Notes: generated by a model not told the origin, from the letters alone. Shown: positions 1 to 46,682, numbered from the stretch's first letter. The stretch: 64,000 nucleotides of DNA from Progne subis subis (GCA_022316685.1 JAKJHU010001320.1:17126-81125), one strand, 5' to 3'. Program-made: numbers and translations.

Positions 1-472
1 CATCTGAGCCAGGAGGGAAGTGCCAATCAGGAAAGCAGCTGGTGAGAGGGGGAATTTTTCTCTTTACTGGTTCCTCTGCTCTGTGCCCACTGTGGCCTTG
101 GCCACACCAGCTCCTGGGGGCTGGCAGCTGCCATGTGTGCCCTGAGCTGCTCCCATGATTCAGCATCCTGGCATCCAGCGGCTGTGGGCACACGGGCACG
201 AGGGAGCTGCTCCGGCCGTGCACGGAGCCGCTTCAGCTCCCAAAAGCTGCAGCAAAGCTGTGACCGCGCCGCGTGGCACGAGCTGGAAGCAGCAGCTTAT
301 CCCGAGCTGGCACAAGTGCGTCCTGCAGGACTGAGCCCTGCACGGCTGCTGCCAGGGCAGGCTGGGTGGGAAGTGTCCCTGCAGAGACAGAGGTGTAGGA
401 AACACCCCCGACCCCAGAGGGACAAGCCACCCTTGCCGGTTGTCCCCAAGGGCAGCCAATTCCCAGGACTCA

Positions 473-34577
<34,105 letters not shown>

Positions 34578-34738
34578 GCCGGCGGCTCGGCGGCGGCGGC
34601 GGCTCGGCGGCTCCTCACGCCGTGCTGCCCGTGGGGCGGCGCGTCCCGGGCCCGCGCACCGACATCCGCGGGGGGCGGGCGGGGGCGGGCCGGCGGCCGG
34701 GCCGGGCCGGGCCGGGGGGCGGGCGGACCCTCCGGGCT

Positions 34739-34766
34739 GGGCGGCGGCGGCGGCGGCGGCGGCGGG
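34739..34766. repeat. CGG trinucleotide repeat, about 9 units
   Basis: It lies about 165 bases upstream of the LRP1 ATG, probably in the 5' untranslated region or core promoter. On the LRP1 strand it reads CCG. Confidence 0.9.
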
Positions 34767-35054
34767 GCCGGGGGATGGGGATGAGGGGAGGGGGGGGGGC
34801 TGCGCGCGCCGCCGCCGCGGCTGAGGGAGGGCAGCGATGGGGGGGGGGGGGGGGAGATGGAGCGCGCGCCGCCGCCCGCCTGACGTCACCGGGCTCGAGC
34901 CGCCGCCGCCGCGGACGGGAACGGGGAGGGGGGGGGGGGTGGGGGGGGACGGGACAAGCGCGTGGCGGTTGGGGGGGGGTCCTACGCGCATGCGCGTGCG
35001 GTGCCCGGGCTGCGCCCCCCGGTGGGTGTGGGCAGGGACGGGGGGCCGGGCGAG

Positions 35055-35265
35055 GGTCCGGTGTCGGTACCGGTGTCGGTACGGTGCGGGCAGGGGTCCG
35101 GTGTCGGTGTCAAGGATGTAGAGGCAGGGATGCGGTGCCGGTGCCGGTATCGGTGTCAGTAAGGTCCTGGCAGGGGACCGGCGCCGGTATCGTTGTCGGT
35201 ATCGGTGACGGTATGATACGAGCAGGGAACCGGCGCCGGGCCCGGTGTGGTACCGGTACAGCGCT
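35055..35265. repeat. CGGTRN-based imperfect tandem repeat
   Basis: Hexamer-like blocks GGTGTCGGTACC, GGTGCCGGTATC and GGCGCCGGTATCG recur, organised in higher-order units of roughly 40-55 bases, each ending GGGCAGGG or GAGCAGGG. It lies between LRP1 and STAT6. Confidence 0.75.
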
Positions 35266-37199
35266 GCGGGTCCCGCCCACACTCGGCACCGGCCCGCGAT
35301 GCCGCTGCAGTCCCCGGCCCGTCCCCGCTGTGGCGGCCCCCGTTCCCCGCAGGAGCGGCCCAGCTCCCCTCTACCGGCACACGGCACCGGCTGCGGGTCA
35401 GAGACGGACCAAGCAACGGGACCCTCATCATCATCCCCCAGGGCAGCAGGACCCTCGCCGTCCTCTCAGGGCTGCAGGACCTTTCCTGTCCCCCAGGGCA
35501 GTGAGCACTTCACCATCCCCGAAGGCGACAAGAGCCTTGACGATTCTCCTAGGACAGCAAAACCATCACCACCCCCAAGAGCGGTGGGACCCTGACCGTC
35601 CCCTCAGGGCAGCAGGACCCCCACTGTGTCCGAGGGTAGTGGGACCCTCACTGTCCCCCCCAAGGCAGGGGGTGCCTCGTCACCCCCCAGCGCACAGGAC
35701 CCTCGCCGTGCCCCCAGCCGTCCCCTTCGGGGCTACGGGAGCAGGGCTCAGGGCCGGGGGGGCCAGAACAGCGGACCCCCACCATGGGGGTCCCGTCATG
35801 CGCAAGGCCGGCCATCACTCACCCAGCTCCGGCTTTGACTGAGAACCGTGACGTCAGAGCCAGAGCCGTGACGTCATCCACTGGTCCCTCCGCTGCCTGC
35901 GAGGGCCCGGGGCTGTGGGGGGGTGGGCAGCGGTGCCAGCACCGTCATCAGGCACCGTGCGACCCCTCCGCGTGATGTCATATGTTTTTTTAATTATGTC
36001 ACACGCCTGCTCCGCCCCACCCCGGTCAGGCAGCTGCGGGGGGGGGGCGTGATTCAGGCTGCTGCGGCGCCAGATGTTCGGGAGAAGGTCCAGATGTTCC
36101 CGGGACGCCGCCCCTGCAGAAGCGCCGGGGTGGCAAAAAGCGCGGTGGGCTGGAGGGGTTCTGGGGGGCCGGCTCTGTACCCCCCCATTCTCCCAGAGCC
36201 CCCAAGCCACCCGGGGAGCGAGTGCGATTCTGATTCCTCCCACGCGTGGGACCCGCCCGGCGCTCTACATCTCACTCCCCACTCGGTCCCGTCCTGGACG
36301 GGGGCGTGGGGAGGCCGGGAAGCCCCTTCCCAGTCCCGAACAGCCCCGACCGGGTGTCCGCCCTCCCGGGATGTCCCGGTACGCAGTAAGCGAGCCGCGC
36401 TCACTGGGTCCCCGGGAGCGTTTAATGCTCGAAATAGCAGCACGGAAAGTTCACAAGCGTCACGGCGGGAGGAGCCGGGGGGAAGGCGGGGACCAGCCCC
36501 GGTCCCGCACCCCCAGCCTTGGCAGCACCGGTCCCGCATCCCCCGGTTCGTCCCGGTGGCACCGGCGGTGCGGCAGCGCCCCCTGGCGGCCCCGAGGAAG
36601 CCCTGCCCGGTGCTGCCCCTCCGCTTCGGTGGACGCGGGGGTCGGAGCGGCCGAAGGAGCGCTCCGGGGGGGGACAGGTACCCCCGTGCAGCAGCAAGCC
36701 CCCCGAAGCAACGAGCACCCCTTTTCCGTGCCCCCGCTCCCGTCCTCGGCTCGGTACCGGAGGGCGCAGGCAGAGGGGGGCACAGCCAGTCACGGGCTCG
36801 TACCCCAGGACGGGGAACGGGGTTCAAACCGAGCGGGGAAGGTGCAGCCCGGGACCAACAGTCCGGTACACCCCGGAATGGCGGGGCCACGGAACCGGGG
36901 GTGTCCGCAGTAATGGGTGGGTGGCACCCACGGGGATGGGCGGGGGGGGGCTTGGGAGGGCAACAAAGAGGGTCCTGATTAGAACAAGAGTAGGATCAGG
37001 AGTGTGTGTCACAGATGGGGCGGGGGGACACTCGTGGGTGCGAGCAGTGGGTGGGTGGGGGCTGAATGGGGCAGATCACGAGTGGAATATGGGGTGAGAG
37101 TGCGGTCACGATGGGGGACAGGAATGGGGAAATACGGGGCAAGAGTGGGTGGGGGCTGATACGAGGCGGACGCGGAGCTGGTGGGTGCCGGCCGCAGCC

Positions 37200-37421
37200 C
37201 CTCGTTGGGGAAGTCCGGGGCTCCCCGGTCCTGCCGAGGCTGGTCCCGGTGTCCTCCCATCCCTCCGCTCACGCGTCTCCTCCCCCTTCCTGCGCTCGGC
37301 GCTTCCCGGCGGAGCGGGGCCGCCGCGGGGACCGGGCGCGCCCGCCGCCACCGGGGAGTGAACGAGGGGCCGCGGGCACCGGCCGGACCGGCCGCCCCCC
37401 GCCCGCGCCTGCTCTCGCCAG
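37200..37421 (+). promoter_or_regulatory. STAT6: Candidate STAT6 promoter and non-coding first exon
   Basis: A CpG-rich block ends in CTCTCGCCAG followed by GTAACG, a possible donor at 37422. In mammals STAT6 has untranslated 5' exons spliced to the exon carrying the ATG. Here that exon begins after TGTCCACAG at 40640, so an upstream exon must exist. This position is a guess; the CpG-rich block at 39560-39840 is an alternative. Confidence 0.3.
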
Positions 37422-39838
37422 GTAACGGGGGACAGGGAGCGGGGACTCTGCCGCTGCTTGGCACCTCCCGCCCCGGCCCGGAACTCGTGCAGAGGCACCG
37501 AGCTGGGAGCCGTGGAGGAACGGGGCTTTGCGGGATATTCCAGGGGCGGGGGTTGCCGGGGCTGGACGGCTGTCCAGGGGCACCTCCCTGCTCCGGGGGT
37601 GGGCAGTGCGACGTGTGACAGGCTGAACGCGGCCTCTGAGGGGGAGCGGAGCGACTGTCAGCCCCTCACTGGGGTCTTTGGGGTTGGGATGGGATGGGGA
37701 AGGGGCTCCGGGATCGGTGGCGCCGAGGCTGCATCGGCCGCCCCGGTGGGAACGCAGCCCAGCTCGACCCGAAGCCCAGAGAACCCACTGCTGGGTGGGT
37801 GCAGAGGATGGCACCCCACTCTCCTGGCACCCCGCTCTCCTGGCATGGCGATGTTTGGGGATGGGGGTACGTGAGGCAAAGGAAGACCCCTTCTTCTGGG
37901 ATCACCCCGGTGAACCCGAACAGAGAGTTCCTGGGACGGGAGCGGCGCCGAATCCAGCCCGGACTCCCTGAGCTGTGAGTCATCCTGGGCTGGGTCGGCG
38001 GGGAAGGCCCGCTCCTCTTCCTACGCACCGGAGGAACTTTCACACCCCGAGCGGTCAGCAGTGGGCAACCCCGCCCCAAACTTGTGGGTGACCTCTCCAT
38101 GGCACTGTCACCAGTGTCCCACCGTGTTCTGTGTTCTGGCCTCGGATGGAGAACGCTGGCAGCGTCCCCAGCACGCCGAGGGAAACTGAGCCACGCTGAG
38201 GGGCAGCGATGTCCCTCGGGCTCTTCCTGGCGAGGGCAGAGTCAGAGAGAAGACCGTGTAGCATTTGGAAAACCTCGGAACATCTGTCCTTGCGAAAGCC
38301 CCGGGGAAATCTGCCGGCAGGATAAGGGAGCGTGCTCTGAGGTGCCCCGCAGGATGAGGGTGTGCCAGGCTGGGAGATCGCAGAGGGCAGCGGGGACATG
38401 ACCGGGGGTGGGGTTCGTCCCCTCCGCCCCGAGGGTGGGGGGCTGCGGTTGGCTGCCAGGAAGGGCTGGTAGTTAATGAGTAACATCCGTGGGATTGTAC
38501 GGCACCACGGGACAGGGAAGGAGACGGGGAGTGTACGGCAGCTCCGGCTCCGGGACAGGCTTTCCTGTTGAGCGAGAAACAACAAAGCCCGTACTGAGAG
38601 TGTTGATGGGTCTCTGAACCCCTTCCCGTGCCCTGGGCTCCTCCCGAGCCACCTTCTCTCCCGGGAGACCCCAGCCCCACGAGGAGGAGAAGCCCCTCGG
38701 GTGGAGGAGGAAACAAAAGCGGCTGCGTCAAGGGGGTTTGGGGAGGGGGAGCGGTGCGGGGCGGCTGCTCCCTAACCCTGGGTGTTATATCCTGAGCCGT
38801 GGCGAGCCGGCTTCCCCAGATACAACACAGCTTCGTCCCTGTGACCTCCGGCTTTCCCGGGGTCACCTGGAGGAGCGTCCCCATGGGAACTGGGAAAAGC
38901 TCCTCTGCAGAAGGAGAAGGAGAGGGAAAGATGGAAGTTAGGATGGGGAGGATTCAGGGCACAGCTGGAATGAAGGAACTGCTGTGACTGATGCCAGGAG
39001 GGGACAGGTATGTCCCTGCCTCGAGCTCCTCCTGGGCTGTGGGAGGAGGGAGCAGCGCAGCTTCTCCTGCAGACTCTCAGCAGATCCAGGCACGCCTGGC
39101 TCAAGGCTTACGCTCCAGGTTGGCGCTTCCAGCCAGCAGCTGCCTCTCAGGGCTGAGCAGAAATACAGGTTTAATAGGAGGCTGGGTATTAAGCTCGAGG
39201 CTGGCAAAAGGAAAGGTTGTTTTCTCCCCCTCCTGCCAAGATCCCGCTGGGACTGTGGGGAAGAAACCCAGCAGCATTCCCAGAACTGCTGTGTGCACTT
39301 CACACTGGGCATTGACCTCTCGGAGTAACCTCACCCCCTGGATCTGCTTGCTCCCGGGCAGCGTGGAGTCAACAGCAAAAGCATTTCTGGAAGACGTCAA
39401 AACATCCAGCCACCATGGTCGGTGCCCCACAAGGGGCGGCACACGGGGCTCCGTGAGGGCTGGCGGGGCCATCCCGGGGTGCTCCCGCTGCACTGCTCGG
39501 GGCAGGCCGCAGGCGTTTGTTTGCTCCGGCTGCGACGTTGCCCAGTGACGCTGGCTTCCTTCCCCTCGCAGGGCTCTCGGAGCCTCTCAGCTCCACCTCC
39601 GCCCTGCGCCTTCGGCGGCTCGGCGCGGCCCAGGCCCGTGGGGAACGCTGCCCGCGGGGACTTGGGACGTGAGGCGGCTCGGCGCTCGCCTGAGGGCACG
39701 GCGGGCCAGGCCTGCGCCGCCCGGGGGTCCCGCCGGTGCCGCGGCCCCTCGGCTGGGCCGTGAGACGCCGGCGCTGCCGGGATCCGCCGCGGGATCGGGC
39801 CTTGGCCCCGGGCGGGGCCGGCGGAACCGGCAGCGAGG

Positions 39839-39851
39839 TGTGTGTGTGTGG

Positions 39852-39881
<30 letters not shown>
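39839..39881. repeat. GT dinucleotide microsatellite
   Basis: (GT)n interrupted once by GGG, about 20 units in total, lying in a CpG-rich block upstream of STAT6. Confidence 0.9.
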
Positions 39882-39882
<1 letters not shown>

Positions 39883-40653
39883 CCCGGGGACCCCCCCTGG
39901 CCGGCCGGGGCCGAGGGGCCCGAGCGCGGCGGGAGGAAGGGAGGGAGCTGTCGGGAAGAGGCGCGGGCAGTGCTGAGGGGACGGGGGTGGGAATGTTGGG
40001 GTTCCAACGGTCACCTCGGGGTGAGGTGGGGCCGTGAGCCCCCAGACCGGGCAGTGCGGGTGGAGTTGCCTGTCTAGCGCCTCATTCCAGTCGTCGTCTT
40101 CTTCTTCTTGCTTGCTTTCCCTGATCTCTCGAGCCCACCGAGCGTGAGGGGCCCTCCGTGAGAGGGACACCTGAGGAAGATTTGGGGAGCAGTCAGGCCA
40201 CCTCACTGGGATCACCCCGGTGGAACAGCCTCACCGAGCTCGGGGGAGCTCACACTTCTCCCCCTCCCGAGGGGTTCCACACTCTTCCAGCTCTCCCAGC
40301 TCTCCTATGCCAAGTCCGGCAGCACTTGCCCATCCCTTGGAGTGTCCTTGTGGCAGAAGGAGCAGAGATTCCCCGGAGATGCAGGCAACTGAGGCACAAG
40401 TGGGCTGCCAACCCACTCAGGATTGCCCAAGAGGCTGATCCTGGATCCAGCTTCCCAATCCTCCTCCTTCTCCTCCCCAGCAGCCCCAGCCCAGTGGAGC
40501 AGCAGGTTCAGGCGTGGCGAAACAAGCAGCAGCTCTCACCCTGTCCCTGAGCGACTCTCGACCCTCAAACCCCCCCAAGGGCTGGGCTGGGGGCTGCTCA
40601 AGTGGCCCTGCCCGCATCCCCTCTCCTCTTTGTCCACAGGTGACTGTTCCAAG

Positions 40654-43600
40654 ATGTCCCTGTGGAACCTCGTGTCCCACATGCCACCGGAGGAGCTCAG
40701 CAGCCTCTTCACGGAGTTTCCGCGGAGCCTGCGCTGTCTCCTGGCCGAGTGGCTGGAGAACCAGCCCTGGTGAGTCTCCCGGGACCCTTCCTCCCCAGAG
40801 CAGCATGGGGCTGGGGGTCACAGAGGGGAAGATAGGGGATCCATGCCCATTGTCCCAACTTTTCCCCTCTCCAGGGAGTTCATCAATGGCTCAGACGCCT
40901 TCTGCAGCAGCATGGCCAGCGGGATGCTCTCGGCCATGCTGGAGAAACTCCGCAGCGCTGCCGGCAGCGATGGGCAGCAGTGCCAGATCCTGCAGCAAGT
41001 CAACAGCATCGAGGTGCACAGGGACCCTGGGGCTAGGTCACACTGGGATTGCAGCTGGCTCCCAAGGAAACTTGATTATTTTATGCTGGAAGGGCTCAAT
41101 GCCTTAGGATGGTCCCTGTGTGACACCCTTTCCCAGGCTTGTGAGCAATGAGTGGACTCAGCGACTGGGTTTTTGGAGTGTTCCAGATGACTGAGGGGGT
41201 TTGTTTGCATCCCGGGGCTGACCTGGGTTCTGCAGCCCAGTTGGCCCACAGGGAGCTGCCACATTTTCCCTGAAATGGTCCCTCCTGAGCCCCTCAGCCT
41301 CCACAGCCTCCGTTGTTGGCACCTGGGGGCTGTCTCACCAGATGTTCCCCATTTTCTGCTCGAGTGTTTGATTTCTTCTTCCTCCAGGCCGTGTGAGGCT
41401 GCGTTTCCTCCTGCCATGAGCTCTGGGTTTCGATTTTGGTGCTCTTTCTCTTATCAAGGCAGTTGGAATTGCTCTGTCCCTTTCCCAACCCTCTGATTTA
41501 TCCTCTCTGACCAGCAGAGCTCCGAGCACCAGAGCTGAGCAGAGCTCCCTCCCACAGCCCCGTTCTGGTTGAAAACGCTGCTCTTTTGGTAACAGACCTT
41601 TTTAATATCCATCATTTGGGAAAGGATCATCTTTAGTCACAACTTCTGAGGAGCAGGATGGCTTTCCAAAACAAGACTCTTGCTTTTTGCTGCAGGAAAC
41701 AAGCAGATGTTTCAGCTTAGGGATCATTTTATTATTTAAAACGTTGAAGCAGAGCAGCCCTCATGTGTTCCCTCCTCCCTCCATCCCTCATCCCAGAACA
41801 CCAAATCCTCACTTCTCCATGCCTGGCCAGGCTGTTCCCTGCTCTCAGTGCTGCTGTGGGCAGTGGGAGCCAGGTGACGCCCAGGATGGGCAACCACGAG
41901 GCTGGGGGTGCAGGTGGGAGCCAAAACCTGAGCCTCTCATCCCCTGAATCCCACATTTTCCCTGTAAGAGCCCACGGGGCTAGCAGTGCTGCATCCAGAG
42001 CCCCGCACTGGAGCTCCCACCGGCACAGGAACCCACCAAGCACGTCATCGGCCTTTCCCCCCCATAGTGTTTCTGCTGCTGTTTCGGGAAGTAGCTAATT
42101 TGGGAAATGCGTGAAGGCCGGAGGAGCTGGCACAGGACATGGGAGCTGGAGCCAGCAGGGGAATTCCTCTCCCTGTTTTCAGTAGAAGGCATTGATCCAC
42201 CCAGGGCAGCTGGGAGAGTCTCCCCCAGGTGCCAGGCTGGAGGCTGGAGGAAATGCTCACAGGAGTGGAGAATTCCTTTCAGTTTGGATTATTTTTTTTT
42301 CAAATTGAAGTCCATTCTCCTACTTTTTATACAAAAAAAAAGCAGTTGGAGCTGATGATCCTGATGTTCCCTCCAACTCCAGATAACTCCACGCACCATT
42401 TAAAGTGGTTTTAAAGCTGGAAATCAGCTCCGTGGTGGTTGTGGAACCCCTGAACTGCCTTGGCCAGGCGTTGTGGGAAGGGGCTGGGGTGGGAGTGGGC
42501 CAGGAACAGGGAGCACGTGTTCTATCCCCCCTGACACCCCCATTTGCGTCCCCCCAGAGCACCTTCTGTCGGGACCCGCTGCGGCTGGTGGCCGTGGTGA
42601 GATCCATCCTGGAGGGCGAGAAGGCGGCCGTGCTCAAACGGGTGGGTGCTCCCTGCCCCTCTCCTGGGCACCCCGAGGTGCAGGACCAGCCACAGCCCCC
42701 GCTGACCCCGCTCTGCTCTGCCCCAGGACCACCACCTGCCCCTCAGCTTCCACCGGCGGCAGGAGGAGCTGAAATTCAGCCTGGGGCTGCAGCGGCTGCA
42801 GCACCGAGTCCGTGAGATCAAGGCGCTCCAGGACAAGGGGCCAGGGCAGGACGGGGCCGTGCAGAGCCCCGTGGCCCCCAGGAAGTGCCCACCCTCATCC
42901 TGGAGGCTGTGAAAGAGCTGGAGGCAGCCAGACAGCAGGTCCTGAAGAGGATCCAGATCTGGAAGAGGCAGCAGCAGCTGGCAGGGAATGGGGCCATCTT
43001 TGAGGAGAATCTGGCACCGCTGCAGAAGAGGTGAGGGGGGCACAGGGCAGGGCTGTGCTCCCCCCAGCCAGCCCAGGGGGCTCCGGGTGAGTGAGGGGTG
43101 CGGTGCTGAGGGTCCCCCTTTCCCCAGGTGCGAGAGCCTGGTCGAGGTTTACTTCCAGCTGCAGCAGCAGGTGATGGCGGCGAGCACAGAGCTGGGATCT
43201 GAGCTGCTGCCCCGGCTCCTGGAGCGCCTCAACGAGGTGTTGTCCAGCCTGGTCAAGAGGTAACAGGCCGAGGGAGCAGCCAGGGGTTGGTGGCAGAGCT
43301 GGTGGGATGCTGTGCCAAGTGACACGGCGTCCCTTTGTCCCTCAGCTCCTTCCTGGTGGAGAAGCAGCCCCCACAGGTGCTGAAGACCCAGACCAAGTTC
43401 CAGGCAAGCGTCCGGTTCCTGCTGGGCCCGCAGCTGCTGAAGGCGGCGCCCAAGCCCTACGTGGTGAGGGCTGACATGGTGACAGAGAAGCAGGCGCGGG
43501 AGCTGGAGCTCAGCAACTACAGCAACACCCTCAGGTGAGCAGTGGAAATGGGGGCAGGGGGGCTTCCCCACCACCATTCCCCCCCTGACTCTCTCCTTCG

Positions 43601-46600
43601 CCCAGTGAGAGCACGGGGGAGATCGTGCACAACACGGTGGCCCTGGAGACCAACCCCACCAGCGGGACCTGCTGTGCCAACTTCAAGAACGTGGTAAGTG
43701 CCACCAGTGAGGGGCTGGGCTGGGGGCTCCGTTGGCTTTTTTGAGGGGTCTCGAGGCTAGGGATGCTCAGCTCTCCATCCCCAGCTGCTGAAGAAGATCA
43801 AGCGCTGCGAGAGGAAGGGCTCCGAGTCGGTGACAGAGGAGAAATGCGCTGTCCTGTTCAGCACTAATGTCACCTTGACCCCCAGCAACATCTCCATCCA
43901 CCTCCAGGTACCAGCTCCTCACCTGGGATGGGGCTGGATGTGGTGAGCCTTCCCCTGTGGGACACCTGGGCTGCACTGGGATAGTCCCAGGGCAGCCACC
44001 ACGCTTGGCTCAGGGCCACTTCCCTGCCCCTAGGTCCTGTCCCTGCCCATCGTGGTCATCGTCCACGGGAACCAGGACAACAACGCCAAAGCCACCGTGC
44101 TGTGGGATAACGCCTTCTCCGACATTGTGAGTGCCACGAGCTGGCGGGAAGGAGCTGGAACCTAGGCTCTGGAGGGGGGGGACAGCGCAGGTGGGAGCAG
44201 GAGCCCACCAGGACGTGGTGAGCGTCCCCTCCTGATGACCCCCTGCCCGGCCACAGGAGCGGGTGCCCTTCGTGGTGGCCGAGCGGGTGCCCTGGGAAAA
44301 GATGTGTGACACCCTGAACCTGAAGTTCATGGCAGAGGTGCAGACCACCAAAGGGCTCCTCAAGGAGCATTACTTCTTCCTGGCCCAGAAGATCTTCAAT
44401 GACCACAGCGCCAGCCCCGAGGACTTCCAGAACCGCCACGTCTCCTGGGCCCAGTTCAACAAGGTGACTGGGAGGGCTGGCCAGGGTGGGCAGGGGCCAG
44501 CGTGGCCATGAGGAGCCTCATGGCCTCTCTCTGCCTCAGGAGATCCTCCCTGGGCGGGGATTCACCTTCTGGCAGTGGTTTGATGGAGTCCTGGACCTCA
44601 CCAAGAGATGCCTCAAAAGTTATTGGTCAGACAGGTGGGTTCCCCCTGGGCTGGGCTTCGTGGGTCCTGATCCCACCCCACCGCCCTGGATGATCCTGAT
44701 CCATGTTCCCCACCTCCCCACCCATCCAGGCTCATCATGGGCTTCATCAGCAAGCAGTACGTGTGCAAACTGCTGAGCATGGAGTCGGACGGGACCTTCC
44801 TGCTCCGCTTCAGCGACTCCGAGATCGGGGGCGTCACCATCGCCTACGTCATCCGGGGCAAGGACGGTGAGACGGGGTCAGCTGCTGTGCAGGGGGGTCC
44901 TCACTGCCAGGGGCTGTTACAGGAACCAGTGCTGGAATCCAGTGATGTGCTTCCCCTCGCTCAGGCTCCAGCCAGGTGGAAAACATCCAGCCCTTCTCTG
45001 CCAAGGACCTGTCCATCCGCTCCCTCGGCGACCGCATCCGGGACCTGGGGCAGCTCCGTAACCTGTACCCCAACATCCCCAAGGACCAGGCGTTTGGGAG
45101 TCACTACAACAGTGAGTGGGGAGAGCTGGGATGGGCCCTGGGCTGCCCCTCTGCACCCCAGCAATGCTACGGGGGGTTTGTGGGTCTGACCCAGGTGTCC
45201 CCAGGGCTTGCTGGTTGGCAAGCCAAGATGGTTGGCAGGGCGTGGTGGGGGTGATGGCTCATGGATGCTTCTCCTCTCCGAGCAGAAGAGCAGACAGGCA
45301 AGGACGGCCGGGGCTACGTCTCCACTACCATCAAGATGACGGTGGAAAGCGAAAGGTGGGTGCGAGGCCATGTCTGTGCACGTGGGCTAGGGTTTGCACA
45401 CACCCCTGGCCAGCCCTGAGCATTCCCCTGGACAGGGAGATCCCTGACTGGGAAGAGAAGAGCTGTTCTGGTGAGCACAGAGCTCCCCATGGGTCCCCAA
45501 GCTGCACTGGGGGCACGTCTGTGCACGTCCCACCCTCCCCCTGAGCACCCACTGGCACAAGTCCTCCTCCAGAGCCTGGTCCTGGCGGTGCTGATGCAGA
45601 CTGTGTGCTTTTCCAGGGACCAGCAGCCTCCAGGCACCATGGGGGCTCCCCCCGAAGCCCCCCAGGCCCCGATGTTCAACCTGCCCGTGCTGCAGCACGA
45701 GCTGCGCCCTGAGAGCCTGCAGCCGATGCTGGCCCCCATCTGGTGAGTGCCCTGCGGTGGGGCGTGGGGTGGGGGCTGTGGCAGAGCCCCCCCCCTCAAT
45801 CTGAACCTCTCTGTATGTGCACTGCAGCCCCTCCACTCCATTTTGCCCCCAGCCCGTGCCCACGGGCTACCCCACGGTTGAGGGCAACATCATGATGGTC
45901 CCCGAGAGGATCACCTCCCCCTTCCACAGGTAGGAGCAGGGCAGGCTGAGGGGCAGGGGGGGATGTTCGGGGGTGTTCCCCTCTCTCTGAGCACTCCTGC
46001 TCCCCACAGCCCATCACAGATGCTCTCACCTCCCTCGCTGTCCCACTGCCAGGACCCTGCCTTCAGGTCCCCCGGGTAAGACGTGGCATACAGATGGAAC
46101 GGGGGCACCCTGCCCTGCACCCCCTTTTCCCCCCAGTCCCAGGCTGGCACACCTGAAGCGACCATCCCCAGCTGCCTGGTGCTCCCAAGAGGAGAAGCCC
46201 CACACCAACCCCCCACAAACCAAGCCTTGGGGCTGGTGAGTGCCCTGCAGGGCTGGATTTACCCATTCTTCACCCCTCCCCAGACCCTTCATGCCCAGCC
46301 AGTTCATTCCCGGGGAGGTGTCGCAGCTGCTGCCCGCGGGTCCCTCTGCGGAGCCGCAGGACGAGGAGATGCCCGAGCTGCCCCCGTTCCAGGCCGTGGA
46401 GGACGCGTCCCCGCGGTGGTAAGCACGGCCAGGGGTCAGCAGCGGGAAGCCCCTCCCGGTCCCCCCGGCGTCACCCCGCTGCCTCTTGCCCCCAGGATGT
46501 CGCCCAACATGGAGCAGTCATCAACCTCGGAGTTGGACCAGCTCCTGCAGGAGGTGCCCCTGTTGCCCCCCTTCGCGGCCCCCCTCCCGCAGCACAGCGG

Positions 46601-46682
46601 GTACCCCAGTTCCAGCCTGTCCTCCTGGGGCCTGGGCCAGGAGGCGCGGTGGGATGACAGCATCCGGCCGAGACATGCGTGA
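40654..46682 (+). CDS. STAT6: STAT6, complete coding region with one apparent frameshift
   Basis: Signal transducer activated by JAKs downstream of IL-4 and IL-13; the phosphorylated dimer enters the nucleus and drives type-2 immune genes. Coding exons: 40654-40769, 40875-41013, 42558-42641, 42727-43030, 43128-43259, 43346-43534, 43606-43693, 43785-43907, 44034-44126, 44257-44463, 44540-44634, 44730-44866, 44965-45111, 45286-45355, 45617-45742, 45828-45929, 46010-46075, 46284-46418, 46496-46682. All junctions are GT-AG. Order: N-domain ([15 protein letters not shown]), coiled coil, DNA-binding domain ([21 protein letters not shown] region), linker, SH2 ([14 protein letters not shown], phosphotyrosine-binding Arg about 550), tyrosine in [12 protein letters not shown] (about residue 629, equivalent to human Tyr641), proline-rich activation domain. 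Length about 846 residues once one base missing from exon 4 is allowed for; human has 847. The acceptor at 40640 lies 14 bases before the ATG. The gene is otherwise intact. Confidence 0.96.
41014..42557 (+). other. STAT6 intron 2, no gene seen
   Basis: A 1.5-kb intron between the exon ending QQVNSIE and the exon beginning STFCRDPL, which together match the mammalian junction with nothing missing. It is less GC-rich than its surroundings and no repeat family or RNA was recognised. Confidence 0.75.
42727..43030 (+). CDS. STAT6: STAT6 exon 4 (coiled coil) with a one-base deletion
   Basis: The exon begins [17 protein letters not shown] in the frame set by the previous exon, but that frame reaches TGA at 42910-42912. 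From about 42885 the conserved protein ([18 protein letters not shown], then [15 protein letters not shown]) is in the frame one base back. The switch lies at the C run 42875-42879; one more C would keep the frame open. The stretch is too short for an intron. Both halves are strongly STAT6-like. Confidence 0.88.
44730..45355 (+). CDS. STAT6: STAT6 SH2 domain and activation tyrosine exons
   Basis: Exons 44730-44866, 44965-45111 and 45286-45355 encode the SH2 domain, with [12 protein letters not shown], and the activation loop. The tyrosine codon in GRGYV is at 45315-45317. In the family, JAK phosphorylation of this residue lets two STAT6 molecules dimerise through SH2. Everything needed for that mechanism is visible. 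Confidence 0.95.

Larger units (their letters stand above)
34578..40639. other. LRP1-STAT6 intergenic/5' untranslated interval
   Basis: The two genes diverge from this 6-kb GC-rich stretch. It contains the LRP1 promoter, the CGGTRN repeat, degenerate AGGACCCTCRCCGTCCCC repeats (35440-35710), two further CpG-rich blocks (36300-37450 and 39560-40030) and a GT microsatellite (39839-39881). Non-coding first exons of STAT6 are expected here. No conserved protein-coding gene was recognised. Confidence 0.7.

Noticed and set aside
35440..35710. Possible small gene in the AGGACCCTCRCCGTCCCC stretch
   Set aside because: Degenerate tandem repeat with no splice sites or conserved peptide.
42858..42881. 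A tiny intron explaining the frame change in STAT6 exon 4
   Set aside because: The only GT...AG pair would give an intron of about 25 bases, far below what vertebrate splicing can remove.
40654..46682. STAT6 as a pseudogene
   Set aside because: Only one single-base slip at a C run; all 19 exons, splice sites and functional residues are conserved and total length equals the human protein after that base.
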